A stretch of DNA of 8,593 bases from Phycisphaerales bacterium (GCA_007125255.1 SLDM01000112.1:1-8593), one strand, 5' to 3'. Counted from the stretch's first letter, positions 1 to 6,923 are shown. The notes: generated by a model from the sequence alone, not told the origin. Numbers and translations: made by a program.

Positions 1-101
1 CCAGGCATCCAGGCATGGAGAAACAGCGGGTGGTGCCCCCTCCTGGTCCCCTGACGCCTCGGCGCCTCCATTCGGAATACCCTGAACGCTGGCCTCGAGT
101 A

Positions 102-130
102 TTGTCCCCCGGCTGCCGGAGGTTTATACT
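102..130 (+). promoter_or_regulatory. Sigma-70-type promoter for the methyltransferase gene
   Basis: TTGTCC (102-107) is followed by a 17-nt spacer and TATACT (125-130). This is 4 of 6 and 5 of 6 matches to the -35 and -10 consensus at the optimal spacing. Transcription would start near 137, giving a leader of about 65 nt before the ATG at 203. It is the best promoter match in the window, but it is a pattern match only. Confidence 0.6.
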
Positions 131-189
131 TGTGCCGGGGAGGGAGGACCGGACGGTGCTGGGGCATCAGCTGGCCCGTCCATGGGAAA

Positions 190-195
190 AGGAGG
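190..195 (+). promoter_or_regulatory. Ribosome binding site that sets the methyltransferase start
   Basis: AGGAGG lies 7 nt before the ATG at 203. An in-frame ATG at 182 lies upstream of this site and has no such element, so 203 is the better start. Confidence 0.75.
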
Positions 196-202
196 CGCCG
201 CA

Positions 203-850
203 ATGGCAGTCTCGACACAACCGGCCGTTTCGCCCGTCGACTTTGACGCCATCTATGCCGAAGCGCACCGTGATCCGGCGCGGGTTCCGTGGGATGATCA
301 GAAACCCCATCGCGCGCTGGTGACCTGGCTGAATCACGTCGCCCCTTCCCTCATCCGCTGCGGCGGGCGGGTCGCGGTCGTCGGATGCGGCCTCGGCGAT
401 GATGCGCGTGAACTCATGCGCCGGGGGTACGATGTCGTCGCGTTTGACTGCAGCAGTGAAGCGATCGAATGGGCCCGCGAGCTCGACCCGGCCCATGCAG
501 AGAGCTATCACGTCGCGGATCTGACCGACCTGCCGTCAAAGTGGCATCACCGCTTCGATCTCGTCGTCGAGATCAATACGATTCAGGCGGTGCCGCCGGA
601 TCGAAGGCCCACGATCGTCCGGCCGCTGGCGACGCTCCCCGCCCGGCATGGACACGTCCTGATCATCTGTCGCGGCGCGCACGAGCCCATCGCGCCGGAG
701 GACGGCCCGCCTTGGGCCCTGACGCTCGATGACCTGGCGAACCTGACCCGCGAGGCCGGCCTGGAACCCGAGGGCGAGGCGTGCCTGTTCGAGGATGAGA
801 AGCGGCCGGACGTGCTGCGCATCCGCGGCCTCTTCCGCCGGGCGGACTGA
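203..850 (+). CDS. Class I SAM-dependent methyltransferase, thiopurine-methyltransferase-like
   Basis: A 215-residue cytosolic protein expected to transfer a methyl group from S-adenosylmethionine to a small acceptor that the sequence does not identify. Residues 59-67 (VVGCGLGDD) form glycine-rich motif I of the Rossmann-fold methyltransferases. D82 sits at the acidic end of the second strand, where the ribose is bound. VADLTDLP (104-111) and FDLVVEINTIQAVPP (118-132) fit the following motifs. The N-terminal segment around PWDDQKPHRALVTWL (29-43) resembles the lead-in of TPMT/tellurite-resistance-type methyltransferases, which suggests a small-molecule rather than protein or RNA substrate. 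There is no signal peptide. The start at 203 is chosen for the strong ribosome binding site. The M16 peptidase gene begins 36 nt after the stop, so co-transcription is likely. The family assignment is firm and the substrate is unknown. Confidence 0.85.
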   Translation: MAVSTQPAVSPVDFDAIYAEAHRDPARVPWDDQKPHRALVTWLNHVAPSLIRCGGRVAVVGCGLGDDARELMRRGYDVVAFDCSSEAIEWARELDPAHAESYHVADLTDLPSKWHHRFDLVVEINTIQAVPPDRRPTIVRPLATLPARHGHVLIICRGAHEPIAPEDGPPWALTLDDLANLTREAGLEPEGEACLFEDEKRPDVLRIRGLFRRAD

Positions 851-874
851 CGCGCGAACTCGACCGTCCCGCCC

Positions 875-880
875 TACACT
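875..880 (+). promoter_or_regulatory. Possible -10 box of a leaderless promoter for the M16 gene
   Basis: TACACT matches four of six -10 consensus bases and ends 6 nt before the ATG at 887, so transcription could begin at or next to the start codon. No Shine-Dalgarno sequence precedes this ATG. No recognisable -35 element is present at the usual distance, so the call is tentative. The gene may instead be read through from the methyltransferase promoter. Confidence 0.3.
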
Positions 881-886
881 GCGGGC

Positions 887-2113
887 ATGGCGATTGAATT
901 CAAGCAGCACACCCTTTCCAACGGTCTCACCATCGTGGCGGAAGTGGCGCCCGAAGCGCATACGGCCGCGATGGGATTCTTCGTCAAGACCGGCGCACGC
1001 GACGAGACACCCGAGATGATGGGCGTGAGCCACTTTCTTGAACACATGATGTTCAAGGGGACGGACAACCGCACCGCCGAGCAGGTCGACCAGGAATTCG
1101 ATGCGATCGGCGCGGATCACAATGCGTTCACCAGCAGCGAGATCACCGCCTTCTGGGCGCATTCACTTCCCGAATCACTGCCGAAGGCCGGAGAGATTCT
1201 TTCCGACATCCTGCGCCCCGCGCTGCGGCAGGAAGACTTCGATGCGGAGAAGAATGTCATCCTGGAAGAGATCGCGATGTACCAGGATCAACCGTTCTGG
1301 ATTCTCTACGAGCGTGCCCTCGAGGTGTATTACGATCAGCACCCGCTCGCGCACCGGGTCCTGGGCACGCCGGAAACGATCGGCCCACTGCCGCGCGACG
1401 GCATGCTGGAGTACTTCCAGCGGCGGTATTCGGCGGACAACACGACCGTCGCCCTCGCGGGCCGGGTCGACTTCGAGCGGATGATCGAATTGATTGAGAA
1501 GCACTGCGGCCAGTGGCAGCGCACGGACACAAGGCGCGAGCAACCGAAATTCATCCCGTCGCCGAACGAGTTCACGCTCGAACACGAGTCGATCAGCCGC
1601 GCGTACCTGCTGATGGCCAGCCCCGCACCGTCGCTGGACAACGAACAGCGGTACGCCATGAGCATGCTCGGGCAGATCCTCGGCGACTCCGACGGTTCAC
1701 GACTCTACTGGGCCCTGATCGAAACCGGTCTCGCCGAGGAAGCCCAGGCGCAGTACGACGGCCGGGACGGACTCGGCGATCTGCTCACCTTTGCCTGTTG
1801 CGATCCGGCCAACCTCGACGAAGTGGAAGCGACGATCAAGCGCGAGATGGAAGGCATCATCGGGTCGCTGACCGAAGACGATCTTCAGCGCGTGCGCAGC
1901 AAGGTCGCGACCGGCACCACGTTGCAGGGCGAGTTGCCCGGAGGGCGCATGCGGCGGCTCGGGCAGCTCTGGACGTATTTCGGCGAGTATCGTTCGCTCG
2001 AAGACGAGCTGGCGAGGATCAACGCGGTCACGCTGAGCGATCTCCGCACGGTCGCGGAGGCGTATCCGCTGAAGCCCCTGGTGACGGGCCGCCTCGTGCC
2101 CCGCACGACGTGA
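887..2113 (+). CDS. M16 family zinc metallopeptidase (insulinase-like processing peptidase)
   Basis: A 408-residue protein of the M16B (mitochondrial-processing-peptidase-like) type, which cleaves short or unfolded peptides and usually works as a dimer. The inverted zinc motif HFLEH is at residues 49-53 (H49 and H53 as ligands, E52 as catalytic base). The third ligand is probably E128 in VILEEIAMY, 74 residues after H53, as expected for the family. An N-terminal catalytic half (about 10-160) and a C-terminal half (about 165-390) can be recognised. The length is typical for a single bacterial M16B subunit. No signal peptide is visible, so it probably acts in the cytoplasm. In the second half, where many M16B members have an R-x6-Y pair ending in 'GLaY', this protein has L277 and E284 (SRLYWALIETGLAEEA). 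It may therefore rely on a partner subunit or belong to a distinct subfamily. It follows the methyltransferase gene by 36 nt and converges with the HDOD gene. Confidence 0.92.
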   Translation: MAIEFKQHTLSNGLTIVAEVAPEAHTAAMGFFVKTGARDETPEMMGVSHFLEHMMFKGTDNRTAEQVDQEFDAIGADHNAFTSSEITAFWAHSLPESLPKAGEILSDILRPALRQEDFDAEKNVILEEIAMYQDQPFWILYERALEVYYDQHPLAHRVLGTPETIGPLPRDGMLEYFQRRYSADNTTVALAGRVDFERMIELIEKHCGQWQRTDTRREQPKFIPSPNEFTLEHESISRAYLLMASPAPSLDNEQRYAMSMLGQILGDSDGSRLYWALIETGLAEEAQAQYDGRDGLGDLLTFACCDPANLDEVEATIKREMEGIIGSLTEDDLQRVRSKVATGTTLQGELPGGRMRRLGQLWTYFGEYRSLEDELARINAVTLSDLRTVAEAYPLKPLVTGRLVPRTT

Positions 2114-2153
2114 CTGAGCCCCGCGCGGAGTGACGGTAGATCGCAATCGCACG

Positions 2154-2166
2154 GAGCGCTGCGCTC
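2154..2166. other. Short hairpin in the convergent intergenic gap
   Basis: GAGCG-CTG-CGCTC forms a 5-bp stem in the 69-nt gap between the two convergent stop codons. There is no T tract on either strand, so it is at best a weak terminator element. Confidence 0.2.
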
Positions 2167-2182
2167 ATCACCCGGAGCCGCG

Positions 2183-3718
2183 CTACGCTGCCTGCGCGAT
2201 CTGGTCGGGATTGGTTTTCTGCAGGATCACCGATCCAACCGGTTCGGCTTGCTCGGGACAGATGTTCCGCGCCGCGGTGAGCAGACGCTGCAGCATGTCT
2301 CGATCCGGTTGCGTGACCCCGTGGGGCAGCGGGCAGACCGCCACGCGAATGTGCGGCAAGATCGTCACGTGCACCGCGCTCGTCGGGCTCACCCCGACCA
2401 TACGGACGGTGAGTTGCTGGACCCGCTGCTGCAGTTGCCGCGCGAACTCCACCAGCTTCGAGGAACTCTCCTCGTTCATGATGAATCCGATCTCATCCTG
2501 GTTGACCGCGGTCACCCGGCAGTCCTGAGCGACGGATGAGATCAACGCGCGTTCCAACGACTCGCGCAGGGCATCGGTCCCCTTGACCTTCTGTACGTAG
2601 CTCGCGCCTTCCGCCACACGGATGGACCGGCAGGTGCAGATGAACAGGCCAACGAATTGCGTGGACGGACGCGCGTCCGGGGCGGCTACTTCTTCGGCGG
2701 CCTCCCGCTGCTGTGATGAGGGTGACTGCCCGCTCTTCTCCAGGAGGGCGTCGTCACCGATGGCGGGAATGTATTTCGGCCGACCGCTGCGCTGGGCCGC
2801 TTCAGCGGCCTGGCTCTTGATCTGTTCCGACTCCGCGCGGGCGAGCAACTGTTCGACGGAATGTCGGCCACCCACATCGACTTTGAAGAGCTGTGCCAGC
2901 TCGTGCGCGATGTCCTGTGTCTGGTGCAGAATCGAATCGATGTCATCCGGGGTGAGCGAGAACCAATCGCGGCCCAGCTTGCGGAGCTTCTTGAGTTGTG
3001 TCACGTCCTCCATCGCCACGAATTGCGAGATGCGCTGGGCCATGTCGACGATACGGACCAGTTCCCGGTGGGCCGGCTCGGCGTGCTCCGAGTCGTGGTG
3101 ATGTTTGATGACCGCCACCAGTTCCGCCGGCAGGTTCCACCGCTCGGCCAGCACCGCGCCGACCTCAGGGTGCGTGATCCTGATTGATCGCTCTTCGATC
3201 TCGGGCAGTCTGCAGTGACGGCCGGCGGAGAGATCGATCACCTGCAGATACACATCGCGGAACGCCCGGTGCAGCGCGACCATTCCGATGTCCTGCACCA
3301 GTGCCGCGAGAAAGGCCGTATCCGGTTCACCGGCTCGATTGGCCCGCGCGATCAGCCGGGCCGCCGCCGCCGAATACAGCCCGTGGCGCCAGTAGCTGAC
3401 ATAGTCGAACTCAACGTTCTCCGATCCGTCGACACTTTCCACCAGGCAGAAGCCGAGCGCGAGCGTCTTGACCGCATTCAACCCGAGGTACACGATCGCC
3501 TGGTTGATGCTGGAACAGGGTTTCGTCAGCCCGTAATAGCTCGAGTTGACGGTGCGAATGATCTTGACCGCCAGCGCCTGATCGGTTTCGATCAGTGCGG
3601 CGATCTCTTTCATGTCCAGATCCGGCTGCGCGGTCATCTCGAGCAACTCGAGCGCCACGGCCGGGAGCGACGGAAGTCGCGGGTTATGCAGTACGGCATC
3701 GAGTGTCGTTGAGTTCAT
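2183..3718 (-). CDS. HDOD domain signalling protein with a C-terminal degenerate GGDEF-like domain
   Basis: A 511-residue protein. Residues about 8-215 form an HDOD domain, a non-catalytic relative of HD phosphohydrolases used in bacterial signalling. LPSLPAVALELL (15-26), HPEVGAVLAERW (183-194) and the HHHD run (206-209) are typical. The site that would be 'HD' in a true HD enzyme is Q142-D143 (LVQDIG), so hydrolysis is unlikely. A charged, low-complexity linker (about 290-350) follows. Residues about 365-490 resemble a GGDEF fold: NQDEIGFIM (406-414) lies where GGDEFaill would be, and HIRVAVCPLPHG (456-467) lies where the 'SiGvA..p' strand falls. The active-site glycines are gone, so diguanylate cyclase activity is not expected. 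The ATG at 3718 is preferred because the HDOD fold starts directly after it and GGAAG (3731-3727) sits 8 nt upstream. An open frame extends to 3850 but adds no domain. The protein probably works by protein-protein contact or nucleotide sensing; its output is unknown. Confidence 0.85.
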   Translation of the reverse strand: MNSTTLDAVLHNPRLPSLPAVALELLEMTAQPDLDMKEIAALIETDQALAVKIIRTVNSSYYGLTKPCSSINQAIVYLGLNAVKTLALGFCLVESVDGSENVEFDYVSYWRHGLYSAAAARLIARANRAGEPDTAFLAALVQDIGMVALHRAFRDVYLQVIDLSAGRHCRLPEIEERSIRITHPEVGAVLAERWNLPAELVAVIKHHHDSEHAEPAHRELVRIVDMAQRISQFVAMEDVTQLKKLRKLGRDWFSLTPDDIDSILHQTQDIAHELAQLFKVDVGGRHSVEQLLARAESEQIKSQAAEAAQRSGRPKYIPAIGDDALLEKSGQSPSSQQREAAEEVAAPDARPSTQFVGLFICTCRSIRVAEGASYVQKVKGTDALRESLERALISSVAQDCRVTAVNQDEIGFIMNEESSSKLVEFARQLQQRVQQLTVRMVGVSPTSAVHVTILPHIRVAVCPLPHGVTQPDRDMLQRLLTAARNICPEQAEPVGSVILQKTNPDQIAQAA

Positions 3719-3840
3719 CGAGTTCACTTCCGCATCGAGGGCTATCGAGATCGAGTCAACGCGCACGCTGACACGTTCACCACAAAAACCCGGAATCCCT
3801 GAGACGCAAGCGGAAGCACTCCGTAGGGTTCCACCCGTGG

Positions 3841-3875
3841 CGTCAGCCACAACCTGACGGGGCGACAGCCGCCCC
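3841..3875 (-). other. Two adjacent stem-loops between recO and the HDOD gene
   Basis: CGTCAG-N7-CTGACG (3841-3859) abuts GGGGCG-N5-CGCCCC (3859-3875). Both lie about 90-125 nt past the recO stop and about 125-160 nt before the HDOD start. Neither is followed by a T run on the minus strand. They could be part of a recO 3' end or of the HDOD leader. Confidence 0.35.
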
Positions 3876-3929
3876 TGCTCGATCTGCTGCTACTGCGTGT
3901 ACGATCGGCCATGCTGTACCGGGGGTTAA

Positions 3930-3943
3930 CCTGAGAGTTCAGG
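3930..3943 (-). other. Small stem-loop just after the recO stop
   Basis: CCTGA-GAGT-TCAGG makes a 5-bp stem. It overlaps an 11-nt odd palindrome, CAGGA-A-TCCTG (3940-3950). The position 23 nt past the recO stop would suit a 3'-end structure, but there is no T tract, so termination is uncertain. Confidence 0.25.
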
Positions 3944-3965
3944 AATCCTGGTCAGAACAGTCCGG

Positions 3966-4712
3966 TTACGCGGGTACGTCCGGAAACGTCCACCGCATGG
4001 CCGGGGTCTCGTAGCCGAGGATGCTGCGCAGGTAGGCGGCCAGCAGTCGCCCGGCCCGCTGCAGCGTGACCCGATCCGCCTTCTTGAGCGCCGCCTCGTC
4101 ACCCGCCTCGAGTGAACGCAACAGTTCGATCGTCTCCCGCCGGACCCGCCAGCGATCCCCGGTGCCCGTGTCGGCGACCAGCCCCCCCGCCTGGGCACTG
4201 AAGCCGAATGTCTCCGCTCCGCGGTCCAGCGAACCACCGGTCTCCGCATCGCGCGCCAGTTCCGGCCGATAACCGGCCACGTGCAGAAGTCGCCACGGCC
4301 AGGTCACGAGCACCTGCGCCGCCGACGCTTCGCCCTCCAGCGCCCGCAGCGCCACCAGGGTTTCGTCGAAGAAGCCCGGCTCCGGACCCGCGTCGTTCAG
4401 GAAATGGTGCACGAGATCGGCGAGATACAATCCGGCACGATTACACGCCAGCGAAGTGCGCAGCGCGGGAAAGAGCTCTTCCAGATCCCACTGCGTCAAC
4501 GTCGCGAGATCGCGTCCGGACTTGGTGATGGCGATGAGGCGGCCCCGGGTCAGCAGGTCGACCCCGCCGGAGAAGCTGCCCTTCTCCCGTTTCGCGCCCT
4601 TGGCGATGCCGCGCAGGACGCCGTGCTCACGGGTGAAGAAGCTGACGGTCTGAGAGGTTTCCGAGTAGTCCCACCGCCGAATACAGAGAGCGTTGTCGGA
4701 GATCGTGGGCAT
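3966..4712 (-). CDS. recO: DNA repair protein RecO (recombination mediator), zinc-finger-less
   Basis: A 248-residue protein. In the RecF pathway, RecO acts with RecR to load RecA onto SSB-coated single strands and to anneal complementary strands. The N-terminal OB fold is clear: DNALCIRRWDYSETSQTVSF (6-25), then FTREHGVLRGIAKGAKREKG (26-45), the family signature of an OB-fold strand followed by a basic 'AKGArr' turn. A helical middle (about 80-145) follows, then the region GYRPELARDAETGG...GGLVADTG (148-183). In many RecO proteins this region carries a four-cysteine zinc finger, but here the four positions read D155, T158, A180 and G183. The C-terminal helices end with WTFPDVPA. The ATG at 4712 begins the conserved domain. 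A TTG at 4751 would add 13 proline-rich residues and is less likely. No Shine-Dalgarno sequence is apparent. The length is normal for the family. The nearest upstream gene ends behind a strong terminator, so recO probably has its own promoter. Confidence 0.88.
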   Translation of the reverse strand: MPTISDNALCIRRWDYSETSQTVSFFTREHGVLRGIAKGAKREKGSFSGGVDLLTRGRLIAITKSGRDLATLTQWDLEELFPALRTSLACNRAGLYLADLVHHFLNDAGPEPGFFDETLVALRALEGEASAAQVLVTWPWRLLHVAGYRPELARDAETGGSLDRGAETFGFSAQAGGLVADTGTGDRWRVRRETIELLRSLEAGDEAALKKADRVTLQRAGRLLAAYLRSILGYETPAMRWTFPDVPA

Positions 4713-4834
4713 GACACGGGCGGGCGGCGGAGGAGATCGGTGGAAGCGCAAATGTCGGAGACGACGGGACGCCGGGAACCCAGGGGCCTCGCTTCACCGC
4801 GCGGCGCCGTGATCGGTCTGACCGGCCCGAAGTG

Positions 4835-4840
4835 ATCATA
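4835..4840 (-). promoter_or_regulatory. Possible -10 box for recO
   Basis: On the minus strand the bases read TATGAT, 5 of 6 matches to the -10 consensus. The box lies downstream of the terminator of the preceding gene and about 122 nt upstream of the recO ATG. No convincing -35 element is found 16-18 nt upstream. If used, it implies a leader of roughly 115 nt. Confidence 0.3.
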
Positions 4841-4874
4841 GACGATTCAGTGCTTCTCTTCGGTGCAGGGAGAG

Positions 4875-4907
4875 AAAACAACCGCGGGCACTTGTCCCGC
4901 GGCTGTT
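4875..4907 (-). terminator. Rho-independent terminator of the dockerin-repeat gene
   Basis: Arms 4877-4888 and 4896-4907 pair over 12 bp (one G-U wobble on the minus-strand RNA) around a 7-nt loop. In the minus direction the 3' arm runs straight into TTTTCTCTC. It lies 63 nt past the stop at 4971 and separates this unit from recO. Stem strength and T tract make this the clearest terminator in the window. Confidence 0.8.
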
Positions 4908-4970
4908 GCTCTCATTCCATGGGTTGCGCGATGCGGTCAGTGGATGGCATCGACGCTTCGGGCCGTCCCG

Positions 4971-6911
4971 CTATTGCGGGCACGGTCCCCAGTCGGCGAG
5001 CAGTTCCAGCAGGTCAAACACGCCCACGCTGCCGCTTTCCGTGAGGTCGGCCTGTTCACAGCCGGCAACCGTGGATCCCCAACAGGTGAGCAGCTGAAGC
5101 AGGTCGAACACATCAACGTTCCCGTCGCCGGTCAGATCCGCGGGACACGGGGGCGCGGTATCGGCGACATAGAGCGGGCTGTACTGCACGTCCCACTCCA
5201 GGCCGTCGTCGGCCACGGCGTAGATCTGGTAGTAACCTGCGGGCAGACCGGGAACGGTGAAGGACATCTCGACCGGATCGGGATGCGTCGGAAACAGGTG
5301 GAAGAAGTCGGTGCTGAAGAACTCTTCGTCGGTGGATTCCTCGAACACCACCAGAACCGCGCGAATGAAGAGATCATCCGGATCGTCCCACAGCGTGTTG
5401 ACGGTGAACTCCTCACCTGGTTTCACGAGATTCGGCGCGTCGATCGCGACGGTGGGAGGCAGGTTGTCGGGGACGTCGATAGGGCATGGCGTCTCGATGG
5501 TAAAGGGCACAAAGTCAAAGTGATCGCCCGAACTGATCAGACCGAACCGCCCCCCTCCGCTGGCTCGCGGGTCAATCTCGATAACGGCCTCGGCGGCGTC
5601 TGGACCAAGAATCGTCAGTTCGTGAACGAGAACGTCCGGTCCCATGTCAAGTGTCGCATCGGGTCCGAGCGTGACCACATTCGTGTCGATCAAGATGGTC
5701 ATGACGTCACCCGGGTGGACGATCGCAGGATCCACCTCGACGGACGGCGGTGGCGGCGACTCGAGAGGCGCCGCGAGAAGGGCAAAGTGGTGAATCGCGA
5801 CAGTTGCGCCCGACGGGGCGCCAGCCAACCCGCCTTCACCGCTACTGTCGTCGTCGCGGTCGCCCTTGTCCGGGACTGGATAGCAGTCGCCCAGGGCGGC
5901 ATCATCTTGTTCATGGCGATCGCCGAGGTACTTCAGCGTCCAACCGTCCGTATTCGTCACCCCTGCTTCGAACTGGCCCAACTCTTGAGTGTGGCAATAA
6001 GTGGGGAGCACGTTCCGCTTGAGACTATGGAGAACCTCTCGCGGATCCTCCTTTGGCTCCTTGGGTTTTTCGCACACGAGCCAGAAGCAATGTTCCAATG
6101 CCAACTGTGCGCAGAGACCGTCCCAGGCAACATCGCAGCAGAACGGGTCAAGGGCGCAGACCAGCTTGACACACTTGGGATCGTCGCAACCCATGCCGTC
6201 GTGTGGGAAACAGCAGTCCGATGGCGGCTCTGGTTTCGGCAACGGGCGATCGTAGATGATCGTGCGCAGTTGGGTTGTTCCCTTCGGACGATTCTTCGTA
6301 TCTTCCGTTGACTTGCTGAACTGAAACTCAAGCTGTCGAGCAGGAAACACGTCACCCGGAGAGACGCCGAGGTACTCACTACAGGACTTCCCGTTCGGAT
6401 GTCCTCTCTGCGGCGGCGCGATGCAACCCACAATGTTTTCCTCAGCGTCTCGAATGACGAAGATGCACCGGTTCCAGAATGGGCGCCACACGGACATGCC
6501 GGAGACCCCGAACTCCTCCGTGAAGCCGGGGTGCCTCCCCTGAACGTCCATGCTGAGCATCCCGCCGACGGGTAACTCACCGATAAGTTCGTATTCCACC
6601 CTGAACACCTGCGGCAGTGCGCCGAAGTCCTGCGTGTTGACCCGGAACCCACTCTCGTCGTCGGGCATGTGCACCATCAGCACGCCGTCCTCGATCCACA
6701 TCGTCGCGCCGCCAAAGACCTCATACCGATCCGGATCAATCACCCCGCTGCTGAAATCGTCGCAGAAGAGCATGCCCGGCTCACATGGTACGGACTGCGC
6801 ATGTGCTTCAGTCGCGACCAGCGCTCCTGCCCCAACGAAGACGAGCGGAACCGCGCACGACCACAGACCCACCTGGAAAGACCGAACAACATTCATTCTT
6901 CGGTACGACAT
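4971..6911 (-). CDS. Secreted protein with a Cys-rich cluster and two C-terminal dockerin-like repeats
   Basis: A 646-residue exported protein of unknown function. Residues 1-38 are a Sec signal peptide: arginines near the start, a hydrophobic core around LWSCAVPLVFVGAGALVA (16-33), and a likely cut after AHA (A38|Q39). Residues about 45-200 look like a beta-sandwich of the concanavalin A/LamG type (FCDDFSSG, WIEDGVLMVHM, RVEYELIGELP); this is inferred from pattern only. A cysteine cluster (231-275) reads CC...GCDDPKCVKLVC...DPFCC...WDGLC...C. A proline-rich linker lies near 380-392 and an Ig-like beta domain at about 484-586 (LPPTVAIDAPNLVKPGEEF). Two repeats of 30-residue period close the protein: ADLTGDGNVDVFDLLQLL (591-608) and ADLTESGSVGVFDLLELL (621-638). 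The first keeps a full dockerin-type calcium loop (D592, D596, G597, D603) and the second has S626 in place of Asp. AGGAGG fixes the start at 6911 over an ATG at 6932. It probably acts outside the cytoplasm, on the cell surface or in a complex. Confidence 0.85.
   Translation of the reverse strand: MSYRRMNVVRSFQVGLWSCAVPLVFVGAGALVATEAHAQSVPCEPGMLFCDDFSSGVIDPDRYEVFGGATMWIEDGVLMVHMPDDESGFRVNTQDFGALPQVFRVEYELIGELPVGGMLSMDVQGRHPGFTEEFGVSGMSVWRPFWNRCIFVIRDAEENIVGCIAPPQRGHPNGKSCSEYLGVSPGDVFPARQLEFQFSKSTEDTKNRPKGTTQLRTIIYDRPLPKPEPPSDCCFPHDGMGCDDPKCVKLVCALDPFCCDVAWDGLCAQLALEHCFWLVCEKPKEPKEDPREVLHSLKRNVLPTYCHTQELGQFEAGVTNTDGWTLKYLGDRHEQDDAALGDCYPVPDKGDRDDDSSGEGGLAGAPSGATVAIHHFALLAAPLESPPPPSVEVDPAIVHPGDVMTILIDTNVVTLGPDATLDMGPDVLVHELTILGPDAAEAVIEIDPRASGGGRFGLISSGDHFDFVPFTIETPCPIDVPDNLPPTVAIDAPNLVKPGEEFTVNTLWDDPDDLFIRAVLVVFEESTDEEFFSTDFFHLFPTHPDPVEMSFTVPGLPAGYYQIYAVADDGLEWDVQYSPLYVADTAPPCPADLTGDGNVDVFDLLQLLTCWGSTVAGCEQADLTESGSVGVFDLLELLADWGPCPQ
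4977..5141 (-). repeat. Two tandem dockerin-like repeat units in the coding sequence
   Basis: Two units recur at exactly 90 nt (30 codons). The matching segment is visible on the plus strand as GAGCAG...AGCAGGTC.AACAC at 4998-5021 and at 5088-5111. The protein pattern is ADLT-x5-V-x-VFDLL-x-LL-x2-WG. The similarity at DNA level suggests an internal duplication. Confidence 0.7.
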
Positions 6912-6917
6912 CGAACA

Positions 6918-6923
6918 CCTCCT
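6918..6923 (-). promoter_or_regulatory. Ribosome binding site that sets the start of the dockerin-repeat gene
   Basis: The minus strand reads AAAGGAGGTG, with AGGAGG 6 nt before the ATG at 6911. It is a near-perfect Shine-Dalgarno element and excludes the in-frame ATG at 6932, which lies upstream of it. Confidence 0.8.

Noticed and set aside
1..16. Tandem 8-bp repeat CCAGGCAT at the left edge
   Set aside because: Only two copies and no context to the left. It may be part of a neighbouring gene or leader, but nothing can be concluded.
182..202. Upstream ATG of the methyltransferase frame
   Set aside because: It lies before the AGGAGG site, which is correctly placed for the ATG at 203.
15..323. 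Open frame of 102 codons overlapping the methyltransferase gene
   Set aside because: No ribosome binding site and no domain; the protein is rich in Arg and Pro as expected from an off-frame reading, and it overlaps a well-supported gene.
3719..3850. N-terminal extension of the HDOD protein up to 3850
   Set aside because: The added residues show no domain or signal peptide. The HDOD fold and a suitable ribosome binding site place the start at 3718.
4863..6311. A long open frame (482 codons) on the plus strand opposite the secreted protein gene
   Set aside because: It has no recognisable domain and no ribosome binding site. The minus-strand gene has a signal peptide, clear repeats and an excellent ribosome binding site. 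Long antisense frames are common in GC-rich DNA.
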